Part shown: in pieces, positions 1-6,345 of the stretch | Layout: each line of letters opens with the position of its first letter | How positions within the stretch are numbered: the stretch's first letter is position 1 | DNA from: VBCK01 sp035511515 | GTDB lineage: Bacteria; Pseudomonadota; Gammaproteobacteria; Burkholderiales; Burkholderiaceae_F | Assembly (NCBI GenBank): GCA_035511515.1 | Contig: DATKFG010000042.1 | Coordinates: forward strand, 1 to 7,958 | DNA: 7,958 bases | Direction: 5' to 3' | Position numbers and translations under genes: made by a program | The notes under the pieces: generated by a model | What the model was told of the DNA's origin: nothing | The model's input: only the letters and a program-made list of their open reading frames with translations | Database searches by the model: none

Positions 1-50
1 TCGCGCTAAGCGTCTGACTGCCTCACCCGAGGCTGCCTTCGGCGCCGCGG
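1..50. other. Non-coding left edge, possible end of an upstream gene
   Basis: This stretch contains no supportable gene. A TGA at 15-17 is followed at once by CTGCCTCACCC, which resembles the junction seen after the stop codons of the peptidase and tolC genes (TGACTC then CCTCACCCCC). It could therefore be the last codons of a plus-strand gene lying mostly outside the window, but only about 14 bases would be inside and a TAA in another frame at 7-9 is equally possible. A small imperfect hairpin (CCGAGG / CCTTCGG, about 27-42) lies here as well. No firm call can be made. Confidence 0.2.
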
Positions 51-131
51 CCCTCACCCCCCTGCTTCGCCGGGCGTAGCCCGGCTTCGCAGGGCGAGCT
101 CTCCCCTCTCCGGCTGCGCGGGCGAGGGGCG
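50..131 (+). repeat. Palindromic REP-like repeat, interrupted copy
   Basis: This is a forward copy of the repeat that also ends the window. It starts with GCCCTCACCCCC (50-61) and resumes with the 30-base hairpin core at 102-131, which has stem arms CCCCTC / GAGGGG and an inner stem around a TGC loop. Between the two parts about 39 extra bases (63-101) are present that the right-hand copies lack. Position 112 is G where the other copies have C, so the inner stem has one more mismatch. It is probably a mobile or spreading intergenic palindrome of the REP/BIME kind; its function is unknown. Confidence 0.75.
61..93. repeat. Second hairpin nested inside the repeat
   Basis: The arms CCTGC...GCCGGGC and GCCCGGC...GCAGG pair around a GTA loop: 7 bp next to the loop, a 3-by-3 internal mismatch (TTC opposite TTC), then 5 bp. 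It lies exactly in the part of the left repeat copy that is absent from the other copies, so it looks like one palindrome inserted into, or recombined with, another. Confidence 0.6.
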
Positions 132-173
132 ACCGATCACCTGCTGTTTCCCGTCTACGCAGTGGCGCCCGAT

Positions 174-213
174 CGCCCCTCGCCCGCGCAGCGGGAGAGG
201 GGAGGGGGTGAGG
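174..213 (-). repeat. Palindromic REP-like repeat, inverted copy and likely 3' end of the peptidase mRNA
   Basis: This is an inverted copy of the same repeat; its 30-base core (174-203) matches the right-hand copies base for base. With the forward copy at 102-131 it makes an inverted pair around a spacer of about 42 bases, the arrangement typical of BIME pairs. Read in the direction of the peptidase gene, it begins three bases after that gene's stop codon (TGA, 217-219), so the transcript would end in a strong GC hairpin. No T-run follows, so mRNA 3'-end protection or factor-assisted termination is more likely than classic intrinsic termination. That role is inference. Confidence 0.75.
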
Positions 214-216
214 GAG

Positions 217-2481
217 TCAGCGCGGGCGCGCGTTTTTTGCCGCGCCGGCGGGCGCGTCAGGGGCGATCGACGGCGCAGACGGCGGCAAGGGCGTGCCCAG
301 CTCGAACGGCATCTTCATTCCGAGCTGATCGAACAGGAAGGCGTCGGCGTCGGCCATCTGGCTGGCGCGGATCGACAGCGAGCTGTCGACTCCGTGACCG
401 GCTCGCGCGTTCACGCTCAGCATGACCGGCCACCCCGACACTGTCGCCGCCTGCAGGCGCGCGACCATCTTGCGCGACTGCATCGGGTTCACACGTCCGT
501 CGTTTTCGCCCGTCATCATCAGCACGGCCGGATACTTCGTGTCGTCCGTCACCTGGTGGTAGGGCGAGTAGGCGTACAGCGCGCGGAACTGCTGCTCGTT
601 CTTCACGCTGCCGAACTCGGTCGTGTTGAACACACCGTTCGGATCGAGCTCGACCCGCAGCATGTCGTAGATGCCGACGCGCGACACCACGGCGCGGAAC
701 AGCTCGGGATGCTGGGTCAGCGATGCGCCCACCAGCAGCCCGCCGTTGCTGCCGCCCACCGCCGCCAGATGACCTTCCGATGTGTACTTCTGCGCGATCA
801 GATAGCGGGCCGCCGCCGCGAAATCGTCGAACACGTTCTGCTTCTGGGTCAGCGAGCCCTGCCGGTGCCACACCTCGCCGTACTCGCCGCCGCCGCGCAG
901 ATTGGCGATCGCGTACACGCCTCCGGCGTCGAGCCACAGCCGCGCTTCGGGGCCCAGAAAGCGCGGCGTCAGGCTGATGCCGTAGCCGCCGTAGCCCGTC
1001 AGAAGCGTCGGATGGGTCCCGTCGAGCACGATGTCCTTGCGCCGCACGATGCTCAGGGGCACCTTGGTCCCATCCTTCGAAGCGGCAAACTCGCGCACGA
1101 CCACCGCATCGGCGAAGGACACCGGGCTGGTCTGCACCAGCAGCGTCTCGGACGCGGTGGCGCTGGCTTCGTCGTACCTCGAAAAGTAAGGCGGCCGCAG
1201 GTAGGTGCTGATCGAATACAGCAGCGTGCCGTCGCCCAACGGCTCGACCTGGTCCACCGTGGCCAGGTCGGGAAGCGGCAGCACGCCCTGCGGAATGCCT
1301 TCGTGATCGAACACCGCCACGCGCGAGGGGCCGCCATCCAATTCGCGCACATACAGTCCCTTGGCGGTGACGATCACCGGCTCGCCGCCGGTCCTGGGGC
1401 CAGCCTGTATCACGAACTCCGACTCCGGAACGATCAGCCGCGCATGGTCCAGGGTCAGTTCGTCCAGATCCAGTTTCAGCAACCTGCCGCGAGGCGCGTC
1501 CTTGCGCGACACCAGGTACATCGCCTTGTCCGCTCCGATCGCGGCCGCGACCACCTGGTCCTCGAAGCGCGCCACGTGGTGCACGCGACCGTCCGGCCCG
1601 ATCACGTAGTGCTCGAATTCGCCGCCGTCGCCGTTGGCGACCGTCACCAGCAGAAAGTTGGGGTTGAAGCGGTTGTCCAGGAAGATCTCGGCGACCTTCG
1701 GGAACTCACGGCCCAGCACATAGGCGTCCTTGGACGGTTTGTCCCCGATCCGGTGAAAGTAGACCTTCTGAAAAAAATGCTGCTCCGCGGCCGGCCGCTC
1801 GGGCCCGGGATAACGCGTGTACCAGAATCCCCGTGAATCGGAGCGCCAGGCGAGGCTGCCGCCGGCGGTCGGGTACTGCACCGCGGATATCACTTCGCCG
1901 ACCTGACGTCGGCTCGCCACGTCGAACAGGTGCAGCGTGCCGATCTCGCTGCCGTTGTCCGACAGCGAGACCGCAACCAGCCTGCCGTCCGGCGACGGTA
2001 CGAACCAGTCGATCGCGGTCGTGCCCTTCGGGTTGATCGCGTTCGGGTCGACGATCACGCGCACTTTGGCCGGGTCCGGCTCCCGTGGCAGCACCGCGAT
2101 CATCCGCTGCTGCTTGGGCGGCTGGCTGTACAACGCGAAGAGCCGGTCGCCCACCAGGCGCAACGAGGAAAACGAGGCGGAGGTCTTGGAGATCTGGCGC
2201 CACAGTCGATCGTAGATCGGCTTGCGCACGGCCAGCCCGTCCAGGTACTTGCGGCAGCGCGCGTCCTGCGCGGCGACCCAGCGCTTCACCGACGGGTCAT
2301 CCCCGTTCTCCAACCACCGGTACGGATCGTCCACCCGGACGTCGAAGTAGTTGTCCAGCACATCGTGTGCCGCAGTGGGCGGGGCGCCTCGGTCGATGGC
2401 TTGCGCGCCGCTGCACCACAGGGCCAGGCCACCGATGTAGACCGACCAAATCGCTCCCGCCATCGAGGTCTTTTGTGTCAC
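217..2481 (-). CDS. Exported prolyl-oligopeptidase-family serine peptidase (S9A)
   Basis: This 754-residue protein is a serine peptidase of the prolyl oligopeptidase family, which cuts short peptides, and probably acts in the periplasm. It starts with a Sec-type signal (hydrophobic stretch about 8-25, likely cleavage after AQA at 26-28); Cys23 has Trp before it, so it is not a lipobox. A short N-terminal part of the hydrolase domain (VDDPYRWLEN, 50-59) leads into a beta-propeller (about 100-450). The alpha/beta-hydrolase domain follows: GYGGYG with Tyr497 (oxyanion hole), LRGGGEYGE (528-536), Ser578 in GGSNGG, Asp661 and Arg663 in ENDGRV, and His696 in AGHG. All catalytic residues are present. 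The Trp that stacks on proline in porcine POP (W595) aligns with Asn619, so specificity for proline is uncertain. A Pro/Ala-rich tail (about 731-754) follows the domain. The start is GTG at 2481, because GGAG lies six bases upstream (2488-2491); the ATG at 2463 has no such site. The product family is certain, the exact substrate is not. Confidence 0.93.
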   Translation of the reverse strand: MTQKTSMAGAIWSVYIGGLALWCSGAQAIDRGAPPTAAHDVLDNYFDVRVDDPYRWLENGDDPSVKRWVAAQDARCRKYLDGLAVRKPIYDRLWRQISKTSASFSSLRLVGDRLFALYSQPPKQQRMIAVLPREPDPAKVRVIVDPNAINPKGTTAIDWFVPSPDGRLVAVSLSDNGSEIGTLHLFDVASRRQVGEVISAVQYPTAGGSLAWRSDSRGFWYTRYPGPERPAAEQHFFQKVYFHRIGDKPSKDAYVLGREFPKVAEIFLDNRFNPNFLLVTVANGDGGEFEHYVIGPDGRVHHVARFEDQVVAAAIGADKAMYLVSRKDAPRGRLLKLDLDELTLDHARLIVPESEFVIQAGPRTGGEPVIVTAKGLYVRELDGGPSRVAVFDHEGIPQGVLPLPDLATVDQVEPLGDGTLLYSISTYLRPPYFSRYDEASATASETLLVQTSPVSFADAVVVREFAASKDGTKVPLSIVRRKDIVLDGTHPTLLTGYGGYGISLTPRFLGPEARLWLDAGGVYAIANLRGGGEYGEVWHRQGSLTQKQNVFDDFAAAARYLIAQKYTSEGHLAAVGGSNGGLLVGASLTQHPELFRAVVSRVGIYDMLRVELDPNGVFNTTEFGSVKNEQQFRALYAYSPYHQVTDDTKYPAVLMMTGENDGRVNPMQSRKMVARLQAATVSGWPVMLSVNARAGHGVDSSLSIRASQMADADAFLFDQLGMKMPFELGTPLPPSAPSIAPDAPAGAAKNARPR

Positions 2482-2614
2482 TCTTGTCTCCGGAATTGGT
2501 CACTGACCCGAATTTTTCTTCCGCAATCGAATTGTGATGCAGCTGCATGCGTCGCGCGCGCAAGCCCGCACAGCCGGCAGTAGGATTGATCGGCCGCGTT
2601 TTGGAGGGATTCGC
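2482..2614. promoter_or_regulatory. Divergent promoter region between peptidase and alcohol dehydrogenase genes, with two palindromes
   Basis: The start codons of the two genes face away from each other across this 133-bp spacer, so both promoters should lie here. Two perfect short palindromes are visible: GGTCA-C-TGACC at 2498-2508, just upstream of the peptidase ribosome binding site, and ATGCAGCTGCAT at 2537-2548 near the middle. Both have the size of operator half-site pairs. A local AT-rich patch (about 2509-2534) contrasts with the GC-rich surroundings and fits promoter DNA. I could not find a convincing -35/-10 pair for either gene. Confidence 0.45.
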
Positions 2615-3607
2615 ATGTTCGCGATGCAGCTCGCGCGCCCCGGGCAGCCCTTACGGCCGTCGCAGCGCCCCGATCCGGTACCGGGTCCGGGCCAGATCCT
2701 GATCTGCGTGTCGTGCTGCGGTGTGTGCCGCACCGACCTTCACATCGTCGATGGAGAGCTGGCGGCGCTCGATCACCCGGTCGTGCCGGGCCACGAGATC
2801 GTCGGCCGGGTGATCGCGCGCGGCAGCCGGGTCGATCATCCGGCGGTGGGCGAGCGGGTCGGCGTTGCCTGGCTCGGTTGGACCTGCGGCCAGTGCGAAG
2901 CCTGCCGGGCAGGACGGGAAAACCTGTGCCCCAACGCACAATTTACCGGCTATCACCGGGACGGCGGCTACGCGGACCTGGCGCTGGCCGATGCCCAATA
3001 TGTCTTCAGGCTGCCGGACCGCTATTCGGACCAGCAGGCAGCGCCGCTTCTGTGCGCCGGACTGATCGGATACCGCGCGCTGAGTTTTGCCGGCCAGGCG
3101 CAGCGCCTCGGCATCTACGGGTTCGGCGCGGCCGCGCACATCATTGCGCAGGTCGCACGCGCCCAGGGGCGCGACATCTTCGCTTTCACGCGGCCCGGGG
3201 ACCTTGCGGGCCAGACCTTCGCGCTCGAGCTGGGTGCGGTGTGGGCCGGCGGGTCGGATCAAACCCCGCCCCGCTCGCTGGAAGCCGCACTGATTTTCGC
3301 GCCGGTGGGCGCGCTGGTCCCGACGGCGCTGAAGGCGCTGGCGCCGGCAGGCACCGTCGTATGCGCCGGCATCCACATGTCGGACATCCCGGCATTCCCG
3401 TATTCGGACCTCTGGCAGGAACGGCGCATCGTTTCGGTGGCCAATTTGACGCGCAAGGACGGTGACGAGTTCCTGGCGCTGGCGGACCAGACGCCGATCC
3501 AGACCCATACCGAGGTGTGGCCTCTGGCGAACGCCAACGAAGCGCTGGCGCGGCTGCGTGAGGGCCGGCTGCGGGGCGCGGCCGTGCTTCGTCCGGATTG
3601 CGGCTGA
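2615..3607 (+). CDS. Zinc-dependent alcohol dehydrogenase family protein
   Basis: This 330-residue cytoplasmic protein is a medium-chain zinc-dependent alcohol dehydrogenase, expected to interconvert alcohols and aldehydes or ketones with NAD(P)(H). The N-terminal GroES-like domain holds the catalytic-zinc motif CGVCRTDLH with Cys38, then GHE (His60, Glu61). The structural-zinc cysteines are Cys91, Cys94, Cys97 and Cys105. Cys147 in LLCAGLIGYRA supplies the third catalytic ligand. The Rossmann domain has a glycine-rich turn GFGAAAH (169-175). The motifs LGWTCGQC, LLCAGLIGYRA and CAGIHMSDIP match a compact bacterial subfamily that I recall as TIGR02822; its physiological substrate is not settled. 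The ATG at 2615 is chosen because GGAGG (2603-2607) lies seven bases before it and the family begins there; an in-frame start at 2534 would add 27 unrelated residues. It is monocistronic, divergent from the peptidase gene and convergent with yceH. Confidence 0.92.
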   Translation: MFAMQLARPGQPLRPSQRPDPVPGPGQILICVSCCGVCRTDLHIVDGELAALDHPVVPGHEIVGRVIARGSRVDHPAVGERVGVAWLGWTCGQCEACRAGRENLCPNAQFTGYHRDGGYADLALADAQYVFRLPDRYSDQQAAPLLCAGLIGYRALSFAGQAQRLGIYGFGAAAHIIAQVARAQGRDIFAFTRPGDLAGQTFALELGAVWAGGSDQTPPRSLEAALIFAPVGALVPTALKALAPAGTVVCAGIHMSDIPAFPYSDLWQERRIVSVANLTRKDGDEFLALADQTPIQTHTEVWPLANANEALARLREGRLRGAAVLRPDCG

Positions 3608-3612
3608 TGCGC

Positions 3613-3659
3613 CCGCCGCGGCCACTGAAACGCTGCGCGCACCGCCTTGCGGCCGGCGG
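3613..3659. terminator. Possible shared terminator between convergent genes
   Basis: The 52-base gap between two converging stop codons holds an imperfect GC stem: CCGCC (3613-3617) and GGCC (3620-3623) can pair with GGCC (3651-3654) and GGCGG (3655-3659). A smaller alternative is CCGCC (3642-3646) with GGCGG (3655-3659). There is no T-run on either strand, so this is only a candidate, favoured mainly by its position. Confidence 0.3.
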
Positions 3660-4337
3660 CTAACCAGACACGCCCAGTTCGCGCGTCAGCTTCTCGAAGC
3701 GAGCGCGCAACTGCGCCAGCTCGTCCTCGAGGCGGCCCACGTGCGCCTTCAGCGCCGCGAGCTCCGACGCGCTCAGATCGGCTGGACCGAGCGCGTGCGC
3801 CTCGGCCGGCGCGGCCTCGTCGGTCGGTGTGCCCGACAGGCAATGCATCCAGCGCGCCTCGCGTTCGCCGGGCCGGCGTGACAGCCGCTTGACCAACGGC
3901 CCGCCCTGCTCCTCGGGGCGCGATCCGAGCTCGTCCAGGAACCCCTCCACCGAGGAAATGTCGGCGAAGCGGTGCAGCCGCTCGGTGCCGGTCCGCAGCT
4001 CGGCGCTGGTCTGTGCGCCGCGCAGCATCAGCGCAGCCAGCAGCGCCACCGCCTGGTCGGGCACCCTGAGCACGCGCCCGACGTTGTGCGAATAGCGCGC
4101 CACGCGCATACCGCTGGATTCGATCACCAGCGTTCTGGCCTTCAACGAATCCACCGCGGCCTGCACTTCGGCGTCGGTCACTTCGATCACGGGGTCCCGG
4201 TTGCTCTTCTGGTTGCAGCCGGACGTCAGCGCGTTCAGCGACAGCGGATACGTATCGACGACCGTGCGCTCCTTCTCGACCAGCACGCCCAGCACGCGCG
4301 TCTCCAGCAGCGACAGCAGGGGCAGCGTCAAATTCAT
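3660..4337 (-). CDS. yceH: DUF480 / YceH-family winged-helix protein
   Basis: The 225-residue product belongs to the YceH (DUF480) family. The family carries two winged-helix domains, which suggests DNA binding, but I know of no established biochemical role. The hallmark N-terminal motif is clear: LETRVLGVLVEKE (11-23), DTYPLSLNALTSGCNQKSNR (28-47), the most conserved part of the family. The second domain contains LMLRGAQTSAELRTGTERLHRF (103-124), also diagnostic. After a Pro/Ala-rich linker (about 171-187) the C-terminus (about 188-221) is a heptad-like helix, ALKAHVGRLEDELAQLRARF, likely a coiled coil for dimerisation. Length fits the family. The ATG at 4337 is preceded by GAGG (4345-4348) at good spacing. 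It lies 39 bases after the paaG-like gene on the same strand, so the two are probably co-transcribed; whether they are functionally linked is unknown. Confidence 0.92.
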   Translation of the reverse strand: MNLTLPLLSLLETRVLGVLVEKERTVVDTYPLSLNALTSGCNQKSNRDPVIEVTDAEVQAAVDSLKARTLVIESSGMRVARYSHNVGRVLRVPDQAVALLAALMLRGAQTSAELRTGTERLHRFADISSVEGFLDELGSRPEEQGGPLVKRLSRRPGEREARWMHCLSGTPTDEAAPAEAHALGPADLSASELAALKAHVGRLEDELAQLRARFEKLTRELGVSG

Positions 4338-4376
4338 ATCCGAACCTCACCGCCCACGGCATTCACCAGCATCGCA

Positions 4377-5174
4377 CTAGCCTCCAATGAATCGAGGTGC
4401 GCGTGCCGCGCGGAACGCGGCCACGCCCTCGCGGTAATCCAGGCTGCCGCCCAGCTCGCGCAGAAACGCCCCTTCCAGCTCCAGGCTGGCCTCCAGCGTT
4501 TGGGTGGCCGCTGCCTGCATCGCCTGCTTGGTGCGCGCAAAAGCGAGCGTCGGCCCCGCCGCCAGGCGGGCTGCCAGCTCGAGCGCGCGCGCGCCCAGCT
4601 GATCGTCCGGCACGCATTGCCAGATCAGTCCCCAGGCCTGGGCCTCGGCGCCCGAGAGCGACTCTCCGAGCAGCGCCAGGCCCATCGCCCGGGCCGGGCC
4701 AACCAGCCGCGGCAGGGTCCAGGTGCCTCCGGCGCCGGGCAGCAGCCCGAGACGGCAGAACGGCTGCACGAAGCTCGCCGAACGCGCCGCGATCACGACG
4801 TCGCAGGCCAGCGCGATGTTGGCCCCGGCGCCCGCGGCGACGCCGTTGATGGCCGCCACGACCGGAACCGGAAGGTCGCGAATGCCCAGCACGATCGGCC
4901 GGTAGCCGTGCTCGATCACCGCGCCCAGATCGACCGGACCCAGCGCCGGGTCGACCGATTCGTCATCCAGATCCTGACCGGAGCAGAACGCACGTCCGGC
5001 GCCGGTCAGCAACAGGCAGCGCACCGCCGGATCCAGCCGCACCTGCCCCAGCGCGTTGCTCAACTCGGCCAGCATCGGGCGCGACAGGCTGTTCAGGCGA
5101 TCGGGCCGATGCAGCGTAACCGTGGCAACGCCCTGCGCGATCTGAAGCTGGATGGTCTCGAACGGCTGCGACAT
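4377..5174 (-). CDS. paaG: PaaG-like enoyl-CoA hydratase/isomerase (crotonase fold)
   Basis: This 265-residue cytoplasmic protein is a crotonase-superfamily enzyme closest in motifs to PaaG, the isomerase that converts the ring-epoxide of phenylacetyl-CoA to its oxepin in phenylacetate degradation. Matching features are LTLHRPDRLNSL-like text at 19-30, FCSGQDLD (63-70), the oxyanion-hole segment NGVAAGAGANIALACD (110-125), PRLVGPARAMGLALLGE (155-171), AWGLIW (180-185) and the C-terminal DYREGVAAF (246-254). It departs from PaaG at a key point: where PaaG has the catalytic Asp (PDxGGTW), this protein has Gly147 (PGAGGTW), and neither hydratase glutamate is present (Asn119 and Phe139 align with them). 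The symbol is therefore given by similarity only. The ATG at 5174 starts the family's usual N-terminus; no good ribosome binding site is visible before it, and the longer open frame to 5552 overlaps the divergent pcm gene and is not homologous. No other paa genes are in the window. Confidence 0.82.
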   Translation of the reverse strand: MSQPFETIQLQIAQGVATVTLHRPDRLNSLSRPMLAELSNALGQVRLDPAVRCLLLTGAGRAFCSGQDLDDESVDPALGPVDLGAVIEHGYRPIVLGIRDLPVPVVAAINGVAAGAGANIALACDVVIAARSASFVQPFCRLGLLPGAGGTWTLPRLVGPARAMGLALLGESLSGAEAQAWGLIWQCVPDDQLGARALELAARLAAGPTLAFARTKQAMQAAATQTLEASLELEGAFLRELGGSLDYREGVAAFRAARAPRFIGG

Positions 5175-5280
5175 GGGCAAAGTTGGGCTTCGCGCCAGTT
5201 TATCGGGATTTCGTCGCATTGACGGGGTGGCCAGGCGGTCCGCGTTGATAGAATCCGCGATCGCTTGCGTGGCACTCGAG
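5175..5280. promoter_or_regulatory. Divergent promoter region of paaG-like gene and pcm-rhodanese-tolC operon
   Basis: The 106-bp gap separates two divergent start codons. On the plus strand TAGAAT (5249-5254) matches the -10 consensus at five of six bases and lies 26 bases before the pcm start. A TTGACG (5219-5224) lies upstream, but the 24-base spacing is too long for a standard pair, so the -35 is unclear. On the minus strand TAAACT, about 20-25 bases before the paaG-like start, is a weak -10 candidate. These are proposals from motif match only. Confidence 0.35.
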
Positions 5281-5949
5281 ATGGACCTGGAACAAGCCCG
5301 GCTGAACATGATCGAGCAGCAGATCCGGCCGTGGGACGTGCTCGACCAGTCCGTGCTGGATCTGTTGTACACGGTCCGGCGCGAAGAGTTCGTGCCACCG
5401 CAGCTGCGCGCCCTGGCGTTCGCCGACCTGGAGTTGCCGCTGAAGATCGATGGCGTCGACACGGGCGAGGTGATGATGGCCCCCAAGGTCGAAGCGCGGC
5501 TGTTGCAGGAGCTGGGCATCCAGACGCACGAAACGGTGCTGGAAGTCGGCACCGGATCGGGCTACATGGCGGCACTGGCCGCCCACCGCGCCCACTCGGT
5601 GCTGTCGATCGAGATCGATCGGCGCCTGTACGCGTTCGGGCTGGCAAACCTGAACCGCGCCGGCATCCGCAACGTGCGGGTCGAGTCGGGCGATGGCGCC
5701 GTGGGGTGGAGCGAGCGCGCGCCGTACGACGTCATCATCATGTCGGGATCGTTGCCGGTGCTGCCGGATGTGCTGCTCGCGCGGTTGAAAGTCGGCGGGC
5801 GCCTGGCGGCCATCGTCGGCGATGCGCCGGTGATGACCGCGCAAGTCGTCACGCGCCTGTCCGAGAGCGCCTTAGACACGCTGGCACTGTTCGAGACGTG
5901 CCTGAAGCCGCTGCGCAACGCCTGGCGGCCCGACCCGTTCCGCTTCTGA
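5281..5949 (+). CDS. pcm: Pcm-like SAM-dependent methyltransferase (isoaspartate methyltransferase family)
   Basis: The 222-residue product is a cytoplasmic methyltransferase of the protein-L-isoaspartate O-methyltransferase family. The N-terminus ARLNMIEQQIRPWDVLD (6-22) and REEFVPP (34-40) are typical. SAM-binding motif I is VLEVGTGSGYMAALAAH (86-102), followed by an acidic motif II (SIEID, 109-113) and GDGAVGW (137-143). True repair enzymes carry a Q-T-I-S-Q-P-type substrate loop; here the position reads GEVMMAPKVEARLLQEL (62-78), so methylation of isoaspartyl residues should not be assumed. I recall this shorter variant next to rhodanese and tolC genes in Burkholderiales. The ATG at 5281 begins the family's usual N-terminus; the ribosome binding site is weak, and upstream in-frame starts would add unrelated sequence overlapping the paaG-like gene. 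It is the first gene of a three-gene operon; the rhodanese start lies 33 bases after its stop. Confidence 0.85.
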   Translation: MDLEQARLNMIEQQIRPWDVLDQSVLDLLYTVRREEFVPPQLRALAFADLELPLKIDGVDTGEVMMAPKVEARLLQELGIQTHETVLEVGTGSGYMAALAAHRAHSVLSIEIDRRLYAFGLANLNRAGIRNVRVESGDGAVGWSERAPYDVIIMSGSLPVLPDVLLARLKVGGRLAAIVGDAPVMTAQVVTRLSESALDTLALFETCLKPLRNAWRPDPFRF

Positions 5950-5982
5950 GGCGGACCGCAAACGAGGACGGATGTCGCGGGG

Positions 5983-6306
5983 ATGAGGCAGCTGTCGGTG
6001 GCCGAGCTGGCGCAGTGGCTGGCCGATTCGCGGCGCCCGCGGCCGCTGCTGCTCGATGTGCGCGAGCCGTGGGAGTTTGCGCTGTGCCGCATCGAAGGCT
6101 CGGAGCCGGCGCCGCTGGGAACCCTGACGCAACGGCTGGCGTCGATCGACCTGGAGCAACCCGTCGTGTGCATCTGCCACCACGGCACGCGCAGCTTCCA
6201 CGCCGGCCTCGCGCTGGAGCGCCAAGGCTGCCGTGATGTCTACAACCTGGTCGGCGGGGTCGACGCCTGGGCGCGCCAGATCGACCCGTCGGTCGCCATA
6301 TACTGA
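5983..6306 (+). CDS. Single-domain rhodanese-like sulfurtransferase
   Basis: This 107-residue protein is one rhodanese domain, cytoplasmic, with no signal peptide or membrane segment. Rhodanese features are LLLDVREPWEF (22-32), the active-site loop CHHGTR (65-70) with nucleophile Cys65, and YNLVGGVDAWARQIDP (87-102) at the end. The loop from Cys to Arg has six residues, the length of sulfurtransferases rather than of Cdc25-type phosphatases. The family's HIPGA-like segment is replaced by CRIEGSEPAPLG (35-46). The physiological sulfur donor and acceptor are unknown. The ATG at 5983 has no ideally spaced ribosome binding site: GAGG at 5964-5967 fits better to an ATG at 5972 that opens a four-codon frame ending in TGA overlapping this start. 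It lies between pcm and tolC, presumably in one transcript. Confidence 0.9.
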   Translation: MRQLSVAELAQWLADSRRPRPLLLDVREPWEFALCRIEGSEPAPLGTLTQRLASIDLEQPVVCICHHGTRSFHAGLALERQGCRDVYNLVGGVDAWARQIDPSVAIY

Positions 6307-6316
6307 CTTGCGAGGA

Positions 6317-6331
6317 GCCGGCGCAGCCGGC
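6317..6331 (+). promoter_or_regulatory. Small hairpin before the tolC ribosome binding site
   Basis: GCCGGC-GCA-GCCGGC in the rhodanese-tolC gap forms a six-base-pair stem with a three-base loop and ends two bases before the GGGAGG that serves tolC. It could slow read-through, mark an RNA processing site, or tune tolC translation. In such GC-rich DNA a stem of this size can also arise by chance. Confidence 0.3.
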
Positions 6332-6345
6332 CGGGAGGAAGGGCC

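Noticed and set aside
208..1836. Long plus-strand open frame (542 codons) opposite the peptidase gene
   Set aside because: It is antisense to a complete S9A peptidase with all catalytic motifs. Its translation is rich in His/Arg/Gln with no recognisable domain, as expected of the opposite strand of a GC-rich gene.
2404..2421. Lipoprotein signal at Cys23 of the peptidase
   Set aside because: The residue before the Cys is Trp, which lipoprotein signal peptidase motifs do not allow; an ordinary signal-peptidase site (AQA, 26-28) follows.
2651..3625. Minus-strand open frame (324 codons) opposite the alcohol dehydrogenase gene
   Set aside because: It is a shadow of a well-supported zinc dehydrogenase; its Arg/Ala/Gln-rich product has no family features.
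3972..5222. Plus-strand open frame (416 codons) opposite yceH and the paaG-like gene
   Set aside because: It spans two real minus-strand genes and their gap, and its product is a His/Arg/Gln-rich low-complexity shadow.
5219..5254. Standard -35/-10 promoter TTGACG with TAGAAT before pcm
   Set aside because: The 24-base spacing is far from 17; only the -10-like element is kept as a weak candidate.
5175..5552. N-terminal extension of the paaG-like gene to a start at 5552
   Set aside because: The added 126 residues overlap the divergent pcm gene and are unrelated to crotonases; family homology begins at the ATG at 5174.
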